A stretch of 64,000 bases of DNA from Diospyros lotus (taxonomy: Eukaryota; Streptophyta; Magnoliopsida; Ericales; Ebenaceae): the NCBI RefSeq assembly GCF_014633365.1, contig NC_068350.1, positions 35,393,119-35,457,118 on the forward strand, written 5' to 3'. How positions within the stretch are numbered: the first letter of the stretch is position 1; each line of letters opens with the position of its first letter. Positions 56,345-64,000 of this stretch are shown here, one piece after another. Below the pieces are notes generated by a model, which searched no databases, was not told where the DNA came from, and worked only from the letters and a program-made list of their open reading frames with translations. A program made the position numbers and the translations under genes.

Positions 56345-56528
56345 GCGACAGTTTGAAAATCACTGCTAAAAAATAAAATTTAGCGACAGTTCCCAAACAA
56401 TGGTTTTCAAACTACCAAAAAAATAAAAGAAATACTGTGCAAATTTCAATTTTAAATTTTACAGCAGTCAATAACCGCCGCTAAAGCTATTAAAATCGCC
56501 ACAAAATAGCAATTTTTCTGTAGTGTTG
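56345..56528. mobile_element. CACTA-like transposon terminus (partial)
   Basis: The right edge, read inward on the minus strand, is CACTACAGAAAAATTGC, the usual CACTA terminal sequence. Subterminal TTTAGCGACAGTT and GCCGCTAAA repeats follow. It separates the two halves of the Copia RNase H. The matching left terminus was not found between 53346 and 53607, so the element may be truncated. The solo LTR lies inside it. Confidence 0.5.
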
Positions 56529-56746
56529 CTCTTCATATGACAATGGATCTTGTCTTTGCTGCTATCACGAAGTACATTGAAATCAACTACCATTTTGCTG
56601 GGGGGAAAGGTTGCCCTTGGATCTTATCACTCATCGTCTCTTCTGCTGCTCAGCTTGCAAACATTTTCACAAATTCACTTGCGTACCAAACTTGGCATCT
56701 GGCAACTTCCATAGTCCGATTTGAAGGGGAGTGTAGAAGGATATGA
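56529..56746 (+). pseudogene. Copia RNase H fragment, C-terminal part
   Basis: Reads ALHMTMDLVFAAITKYIEIN, YHFAGGKGC, then AQLANIFTNSLAYQTWH, the end of Copia RNase H (family pattern ..F..RTKHIEIDYHF..QLADIFTK). The stop after FEGECRRI is followed at once by the 3' LTR. Sense orientation and frame fit with 53034-53345. Confidence 0.85.
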
Positions 56747-56960
56747 CTTGATCATAACAAATTCCACACAAGATAATCATGATAGATCATTTCTGTTTCC
56801 ATGAAGATTACTTCATAACATTTACTTTTATATTATCACTCAGATGTAGATGAAGTCACCAATGCTATAAAGAATATCACAAATCCCTCTATATATACTT
56901 GTACCATTAATTCACATACGAGCGAATCTGAAATATTTCTCCCTTAGTTTTTTATTTTTT

Positions 56961-59639
56961 TATACAATGGTCGAATCGACAGAGAACGCAATAACGACAT
57001 GGATGAAGTAATCTTCTCACCAGCTCTGTAAAAAAAGACTAGAGTTGCCTGGCCCAACAACATAGTAAATTATCCTCCAAGAAACATTCATAAAATAAAT
57101 GAAGCTCTACATTTTATTCATCCCCCATATATAATTAATATGCCCATACAATGACACAAAAACACACAAATTGCTTCCAGTCTCTTGTTGGAGCGTAATG
57201 TCAACATTGAGCATATTGAACAATAAACGCAAAATTGGTTTTGAAACTACACTTAGTGGACCAAAAAAAATAAAAAAAGGTTCAATTATCTTCATAAATT
57301 TTATTTCCCCCTCTCAAATTTTTTAAATTGGATTAGCATTTGCAACTTCTATGCTCAATGTTTCTGCAATTTTCTTCTTTTGCGAAGTTTTAAATTCCAT
57401 CCATGGATTTAGAAGTTTTTAGACTGTTCTTGCTCAAATTAATGGATAGAATTGAACACTTGGAGAAACAAAAGCATAGAAGCTTAAATGCTAATCTAAT
57501 TCATAAAATTGAAAGATGAGGAAATAAAATTTGTGGGCATAAATAAACCTTCTCCTGGATCTTATCAAGAATCCTCTAGTCCTTAGGACTTCCCCAAGAG
57601 TCTGATTCTCCTTTCCAATCCCCATAATCAATGTCCCATCTTCTCCAAAGCTATAAATACTTATCAGTTGGTTTGAAGTTAATTTCTAGTCATTCATGCC
57701 CACTGTTGTTCATCTTTCTCTCTTTAATACCACCAGCCTCAGGATCTACGTGGAATACATTCTCACGACATGCATCTCCTTCACTTCTGGCTATGAATAA
57801 TTTGATTTGAAACATATACCTAAACAAGAGGGTGAGATCCATAGGGAGATAACGTATCTACAATGGATCTATTTTAACCTTATCAAGAATCATCAAAAGG
57901 ACAGTCATGAGTCCAGTAGACTTTCATTAAAGATAAAAGGAAATGAAGGATAAAGAGAAAATTAATGGAAAAAGAAGAGACAGAAAATGATGGAGGAAGG
58001 TAGAGAGAATGGAGTAAAAGAGGAATCAAGAGAGAGAATGATAAAGCAAGGTCATATGAGATGGTCGATTAAGAAAGAGAGAAGAGAAAATAGAAGAAAG
58101 TGAGATATAAGGGAGAAAACCTAGGGCTTGTCCCCTTTATATTGCTACCATAAAGCCATAATGGGTAGGCTCCTTTTTTAATTTGCAAGCCCGCTTTTGT
58201 TGGCGTTCTTTTGCTGCACCTGGGCTAGCCCTTTGGCGACCAATGGATTAATATAAAAAAATACGTAAGAGTTATTTTATTTGTTTATTTTGTATATTTT
58301 GACCCCCTTTGCTTGATTTGGGAGAACTTATTAATTCCCTTTATTTTTAGGGCATTATGTCACCAAATGAACAAGGCATAGAGTGTGAACATAAGGAAAG
58401 TTATGGCAGTGGATCAATTAATTTGTTAGTAGGCTCACATTGTACAACCTTGACACCCTTGGATGAATTGTTCAATGCGTTCCTCATTGAGCTATGCTTA
58501 GTTGGCACTAGCGTTTTAATTAACTTTAAAAATGGTTTGAGGATCGTAACTTATTTCTAAATTTAAAATAGAAGGACAATAAAGGCATTTACTTACATAA
58601 GTATTCACGCATGTTCTATTGTACGAGTAAATTTCAACCAAAATCTTGAAATTTAGGTATTGACTCTTAGGCCCTAAAACGTCTAATTAAATAGTTTAGC
58701 ATGTGATTGATTTTGTTGTCAATATCACGTTTTCATTTTAAGATTTTTTTTAGTTTAGTTTTTTGTTTTAAATTGGAAAAATGAAAACTGGATCTTTTAT
58801 TTGATGTTTGCTGTCATTTAATAAGGGTAATTTAGATATTTACCAACATCAACTTATTCTAAGGTAACTTATGAGCTACCAAAGAGAAAAAAAAAAATTT
58901 AAAAGGTACTAGCTTGCCAAATAATAAGCTGCTGGATAAGGTTATAAGCTAGATAGCTTATAAATTCTTCATGATTTTCTAAACAAATAGAAAAAAAAAA
59001 ATTGATGCTCTTGAAGAACTTATAAGCTCTATTTGACAAAAATTCAAGTCAAGCCAAACACCCAAGTTAGAAAATATATTCTTTAAAATAATAATGAAGA
59101 AAATGAAAGAAGTAAATATATTTTTTTCATACCTTTGAATTATTGTGTCTGTAGTAGTAAGGTCTCCTATAGCTTGTAGAAGTTGAGACTGAGATATCTT
59201 TTTTTTCATGATTTGAATGTTTTCTTATTTGGTGCTATAGATTATTTTCTCTTATCTAGCATCATCAGTATCCTAGATGATAATGTTGATCGCGTAATAT
59301 CCAATACTTCAATTTGCTCACAAACTATTCTTTGTCAGTCAGTGCTTTTTTACTTGACCAATTTTGGCTTCTTCCATCTAGCTGAGCCACAAGTTGAGCC
59401 TGGCCTAGCTATGTGGCCTTATTCTCCACAAGTCTAGCTGAGACACAAACTAATCTTTATCATTCATGTTCACCTACTTTACATATACTATGCCCGACAT
59501 ACCTTCATACACACACAACGAGCAATGCCAAAATTAACTAAGATGAGGAAGTCTATACATGTCATACCTTACCATTCATCCTTTTACATGGTTTCTTTTT
59601 CTTTCCCTTGTTCGACATTGGGGGCTGTGAGGGTAAACA
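56961..59639. other. AT-rich spacer, possible MITE at about 58850-59075
   Basis: No supported gene. A 67-codon ORF at 58357-58560 has no recognisable domain. Bases about 58850-59075 contain inverted AGCTTATAAGCT/TTTGCCAAA-like and ATTTGACAAA sequences with palindromic TTATAAGCTAGATAGCTTATAA, suggesting a small hAT- or Helitron-like MITE, but no target duplication could be fixed. Confidence 0.4.
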
Positions 59640-60879
59640 CTCATCCTTGAGCTCAGGGCCTATCAAAAGCTGCCTGCTGCAGTGCTAGTGGCGTCATTAT
59701 CTGTCGGTCGACTCTTCCATACGGTCCAAGTGCAGGAGGTCTTTAGTCAAACCTCGATCCTTGTATACCAAACCCAGGTTGTTGGAAGCTACCCTTTTGA
59801 TGCCTTTTCTACCCAAATTGAAAGCATGTTATACCTGCATCCCTTGTCAAGCTCGTCGCCCCTCGACACTGAGGGCAATCTTGTCGCTGATGCCCCACCT
59901 GACCGAACAAGTAACATTCATTACTACAAAAGTGATAGGTTCCTCCATGTTTCTTCCTGCAAGTGTTGCACGCTGGAAAACTTGCCACGTTTCTATTCGC
60001 TCGCGCTTCCCCTTTTCTTTTCTTGCTTCTGTTGGGTCCTTAAAAGAGCTCTATCCCCTTTCGAGAAGCCTGACTGGTATTGAATTCATTTTGATCCTTT
60101 CTATGGCATAGGCCTATTGCACAACAGTTGAGAAATCTGTATCCTTACTCCAGCCAAAGCATATCTAATTTCCACTCGAAGGCCTCGTTGAAATTTTGTC
60201 GCGTTCATGTCCTCTAAGGATACCAATCCTAGAGTGAACCAAGCTAAAAAGGTGAACCGACCTCATACTGAGCTACTGTATTATCCCCTTGCAGTTCGAT
60301 GAACTTGTCTGTCTTTTGTTCCCGTACCTAATCGAGAAAGAAACGTTTGTTGAAGGCTGTTTGAAACTCTGGTCACAGGGGTTCTCGATTCTTGAACTGC
60401 TGACGGGCCACTTCCCACCAACGTTCAGCATCTCCTCTCAAGAGGAATGTAGCTAATTGTACCTTCTACATATCCATATATCCAATGATCCGGAGATGCT
60501 TCTCCATAGCCATCATCTAATTTTTGACCGCATTTGCATAGACACCACCACAAAACTCAAGAGGGTCATTTGTCATTCAATTCTTGAGTAGCTGGCCATT
60601 AGCACTAGCATCAACACCTCTCCCTTGAACCTCGGGGTCAGGATTCCGTCTTTTATTATTGCCAATGAGATTTCCCCCGACCCCCTGACTTGCTAGTTCT
60701 TGCCTCACCTAATTCACCACCAGTATTTCCATCGTTGTCATCATTCTCGCCAAAGTACCATGCACATCTGCCATCTCCTAGCGCTAATCCCTGTTAGGCT
60801 CCCCTGGGGCCTTGCGCGCAGATGCAACTAATCCTTGACCTTGTCTGCGAGTTGGTGGCCTTTCTCTTCGAAAACTCAT
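59640..60879 (-). pseudogene. Gypsy Gag (retrotrans_gag type) pseudogene
   Basis: From ATG 60879: SFRRERPPTRRQGQG, DVHGTLARMMTTME, then EFCGGVYANAVKN, MEKHLRIIGYMDM, LATFLLRGDAERWWEVARQ (the core retrotrans_gag AERWW motif at about 60412-60433), then a zinc-knuckle-rich tail with ACNTCRKKHGGTYHFC and CYLFGQVGHQRQDC (about 59850-59960). It has many stops. This order is that of plant chromovirus-type Gag. Protease and pol are not seen to the left. Confidence 0.78.
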
Positions 60880-61022
60880 CTTTCCTGCACATCCCAAAAA
60901 TTCAATTCCAAGACTACGCTCAACTCTAAGCTTAAGTCTCATCATTATAAGTCTGCGATAATTGAGGACATAGAATCTAGTTTTACCCGACCAGCCTATG
61001 TGTACAGAGACTCTTGTCCCAA

Positions 61023-61040
61023 CCTTGCTCTGATACCAAA
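61023..61040 (-). promoter_or_regulatory. Primer-binding site of Gypsy element
   Basis: Minus strand TTTGGTATCAGAGCAAGG is a perfect initiator-Met type PBS, next to the LTR at 61042. Confidence 0.9.
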
Positions 61041-61041
61041 T

Positions 61042-61458
61042 TGTAACGTCCCCATTTTATAATTAAGATTTTTATTTTTTTTTTGGGACCTGAAGCTAGC
61101 ACAACCACCAAAAACTCATGGCTACCTTTTCCTTGCAAACCCTAGCCGAGGAATTCAAGGGGAAATGTCAGAATGATTGGCTCCTTCTAGAGTCTCAATG
61201 AAAACATCACAATTGGCACACCCATTTCTAATAATAGAGCTTTATTACCACTACATACATCATTTATTACATTCTTAAGCATTCATCAAGCAACACAAGC
61301 TAACATATAATTCTTTATTACAAAATATCCATAGGAAAGCGTCACCACCAGGACCTTTTAGTTGGGACCGCTCTGTACATGTCTAAACCCCCGCCACAAG
61401 TTTCGCCTAGTTCGCCATCAACTGGCCTCACCTTTACCCAGAATGGAGCAAGTAAACA
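61042..61458 (-). repeat. 5' LTR of Gypsy element (candidate borders)
   Basis: Plus-strand TGTAACGTCCCC start beside the PBS; ends AAGTAAACA at 61458, where TGTAATGACCCG starts another LTR-like sequence. On the minus strand it contains AATAAAGCTC, a polyadenylation-like signal. The outer border is inferred from TG..CA only. Confidence 0.55.
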
Positions 61459-63131
61459 TGTAATGACCCGAGTTTTCAAGATAGAGAACAAGGTGGTCTC
61501 ATATGGGCTTTAAAGGAATGTCGTGGGTGTTTGGGAGTTTATCATTCATAAATTTTCGATTTTGTGTGAGTTTAGTTTACTCTTCAAGTTAAAAATTTCA
61601 AAATAGCCAAACAGAAACCTATATTTTGAAACATGCAAAACAAAAACTTTATTTCGAAACATACACCCTATATTTCAAAACTTTTACAACGGAATCACTA
61701 TGCACCTTGCACTATTTTGTCCATAACTTTTGATATAAATGTTTGAATTGAGATCTGTTTGAAGCATAATAAACTAGACTTTGAGGGTTTAGATTTGATA
61801 TATAATATCCCATACTTTGGTTATGGTTTGAGTCGGTTAATCCTTTCCTCGATCCAAATTAAGCATGGAGCCATAGGGGGTGAGTTAGTAAAACTAATAA
61901 ATTAATTAGAGGTATGAGGTATAGTGAGGTATGGTGAAGTGATGTGAGCTATGATGAGGTATGGTGAGTTGAGGTGTGGTTAGGTATGGTGAGTTAGTAA
62001 AACTAATTAATTAAGGTATGGTGTGGTATGGCTTTAAGGTTAATTATGAAGGTATGGCCCTAGGTAATTAATTAAGGGTATGGCCTTGGGAAATGGGGGA
62101 ATCTTGGTTGCCAAGGCATGAAGATGCCTATAAATGAAAGATGAAGGCTCGGCCATGCGAGGAAGATTGGAGGAGAAGCCTGGGAAGAGAAAGAAGGGGC
62201 TAAGTAATAAGAAGAATGGAACAAAATGGAAGAAAGCTTCTCTCGAGGAAAGCTCCTAACCTTCTTCTTATGTTCTTAAGTTTCTATGCAAGTCTTCATT
62301 GCTTTTCATATCTTATTCCTTCCCTTACCATGACTTGGTTCTACGCATTAATAATGTAAATTTGCATGGTATCCTATGGCTAGCGCTTTATTATTGGGTC
62401 TATTAATGATGGAATAAGTTAAATAAATGGTTCCGTAGTGTCGTTGCTTACATTCGTCACAGGGCTTTGTCCCGCTCCACTTTCTTTGAGAATGATGTCG
62501 AACCTGTTGGGGATAGGTTCTTAAAAAGATGGTTATGGTCAAAATTATGGGGTTATGTTAAGAGTCTTAATGAGGAAAGAGTAATGTTTAGTAATAAGTA
62601 TGTCAAGTCAGGTTCTTATGCATGATAAGAGACGAGAACAAGGATAATATGTTGATGTTAATGTTATCAAGTGCATGAAAAGTAATAACGAAAGGTTATG
62701 AAATGTTAAGTCTAAGGAATGTAAGTTTAACGTTGTGTCTAAGGGTATGGGGTGCAAAGCCACTGACTGTCGACCGTGAGTCATGGTAGTCGATGGCTGG
62801 ATGTATGGGCACCAGTTATCAGCTGTTATGATAAGAAATAGATCAACGGGCCAAAAGAGTTGGTATTGCCAGATTCCCGCCTTGATTGTGTGCATATCAT
62901 GATATTATGTGTTGCATGGGGATTGGGTTGCATTCATTGGGGGGACATACTTTGTGTGTGGATTGTGTGAGTATTTGCATGACCCGGTTGGTCTGAGAGC
63001 CAATTAGGCTACCTTAGGTGATTATATGCATTTAGAGCATTTCACCTGTGTGTGTGCTTATGTGAACGTAACATGGCCTGATGCTCGATTTATAGGGGCC
63101 TTGACATCATGTTTATGCTGCAGATGTCATT
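61459..63131 (+). mobile_element. LTR-like sequence of the TGTAATGACCC type
   Basis: Starts TGTAATGACCCGAG, as chromovirus LTRs often do. Contains TATTTCGAAAC/TTTCAAAAC motifs near 61620-61690, a GAGGTATGGTGA-rich minisatellite (about 61900-62060) and a TATA-like CCTATAAATG at about 62128 followed by a leader-like region. No second copy, target duplication or ORF was found; the right border is uncertain. Confidence 0.4.
61900..62060. repeat. GGTATGGTGAG minisatellite
   Basis: About a dozen imperfect 10-20 bp units with GGTATGGTGAG and TAGTAAAACTAATTAATTA interspersed, in the U3-like part of the LTR-like sequence. Confidence 0.6.
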
Positions 63132-64000
63132 TGTAACACCCACCCTACTCAGGGCATTTTATGTCTTAGGGAATTTAGGAACACATTTTTTTTTTCCAAA
63201 TTACATCATTCCCGAAATTCCCTTCTACCTATCTAGTGCTCGGTGAAATAATTTATTATCTAGATATAAATATAATCTTATAAAGTGGAAGCTGAAATCG
63301 AACCTGATCATAGCATTTCAGACATAGATAACCGAACATAGCACTTATTACAAAGTTCTTGCGATACATAAGCTTCTAAAGATAATTTAAAACGTACATA
63401 ATACTTGAAATATTCGTGCTACAACATAACATGGTACACTTGCTCATTCCTCGACGACTCACGTTGTTACACTTCTTCGACTTCCGTACCATCACTGCAA
63501 GTCCTAACTGGAACATTGAATATTCCAGGGGAAAAACCCAAATTAGATGATGAACCATCTAAGTAAGGGTACAAAATGTTTTATCATGTGTGTATGCAAT
63601 GTCTTACTCATCGTAGGTGTCAACTTCACCCTTCATGCTACCTACCATTTTTATGGCCACCTTTTTCGAAGCCGGGGTGTATGGGGGCACCCTTGGTAAA
63701 GTAGCGGTGCTAGTTCGTACTCCCTATGGACATAATGCGTGTGATCAATGATATTATCGTGTATATATGCATTTCATAGCATGTCATGTGTGCAGTCTAC
63801 ATGATGGATACAGATTAGAGCATGTCAATATGATGAAAGCATTCCCGAAGATTGGGTTTAAATATAAACATTTATAACCATACTAAACTTGTAACAGTAT
63901 ACTTACTTTTCTCAATTAAGTTGCCTCGATAAGCGTGACGACCTCATTAAACGTGTCAAACGAGCTATCTCCCAATCCTCGGTCCCCAAGGATTCCTAAA
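63132..64000 (-). mobile_element. Second copy of the Tekay-like LTR (cut by window end)
   Basis: From TGTAACACCCACCC it follows the order of 53608 onward: CAGGGC.TTTATG.CTTAGG, ATCTAGTGC, GATGATGAACCATCTAA.TAAGGGTACA, ACTTCACCC.TCATGCTACC, GCATGTCAATATGATGAAA. It is the minus-strand 3' part of that LTR and continues past the window. Confidence 0.75.

Larger units (their letters stand above)
52031..56960 (+). mobile_element. Decayed Copia retrotransposon with nested insertions
   Basis: Similar sequences at about 52031-52320 and 56732-56960 (AAGATAATCATGA..G, CATTTCT, TAGATGAAGT, TTGTACCATCAATTCACATA) act as LTRs. Between them are RT (52545-52875) and RNase H (53034-53345, resuming 56529-56746) on the plus strand. 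RNase H is split by 56345-56528 CACTA-like and 53608-56344 LTR sequences. A PPT GAAGGGGAG (56723-56731) precedes the 3' LTR. Gag, protease and integrase are missing. Confidence 0.72.

Noticed and set aside
58357..58560. 67-codon ORF
   Set aside because: No recognisable domain, repeat or neighbour support; length within chance expectation.

Overview
This is nuclear DNA of a flowering plant. The only apparently intact host gene has nine short exons with GT-AG (one GC-AG) introns and encodes a MED26/TFIIS-N-domain Mediator subunit of the plant MED26b type. The rest is dominated by plant LTR-retrotransposon lineages (Ty3/Gypsy Tat and chromovirus, Ty1/Copia including SIRE-like), LINE pieces and a deleted hAT element. 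The exact species cannot be named from the sequence. There is no bacterial-style operon, CRISPR array, tRNA or rRNA. Layout, left to right: 1-93 matches intron 2 of the MED26b gene, so another copy lies off the left edge. Degenerate copies of the MED26b 5' region (1228-1426 plus 11006-11425, 13554-13670, 13771-13930) are split by a 9.6-kb Tat-type Gypsy element (1427-11005, TSD ATATC), a 2.1-kb SIRE-like solo LTR (11426-13548) and a Copia element (13931-19076) that itself contains a long LTR (15745-18304). A minus-strand SIRE-like LTR fragment (19077-20500) precedes MED26b pseudogene copy A (20514-26238), whose intron 2 holds a 998-bp deleted Copia (22890-23887) and a solo LTR (24241-25350). 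Copy A is cut off by another LTR-element remnant (26239-30668) that contains a hAT element (27454-29677, 8-bp TSD). A Copia pol fragment (30669-31640) leads into truncated MED26b unit B (31641-32935), a second copy of the SIRE-like fragment (32974-34317), and a second Tat-type element (34318-44147, TSD AAGTG). Then comes unit C with the intact MED26b gene (45870-49273). The right third contains a small LINE-type retroposon with a 15-bp TSD (49475-49692), a LINE ORF1 pseudogene (about 49980-51230), a decayed Copia (about 52031-56960) interrupted by a CACTA-like end and a 2.7-kb chromovirus-type solo LTR (53608-56344), a minus-strand Gypsy gag with its PBS and LTR (about 59640-61458), and further LTR sequence to the window end. 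How the parts work together: MED26b copies form a degraded tandem array, and paralogous units serve as empty-site references for several insertions. The two Tat elements carry gag, protease, RT-RNase H, a second RNase H and integrase on the minus strand. Each also carries a plus-strand (antisense) ORF with two conserved short GT-AG intron-like interruptions between pol and the 3' LTR. Most element genes are broken by stops or frameshifts. The most unusual signals are the antisense intron-bearing ORF, a 47-bp hairpin-forming minisatellite between the convergent ORFs of the second Tat element, and arrays of CG-centred palindromes upstream of the TATA boxes of three different SIRE-like LTRs.
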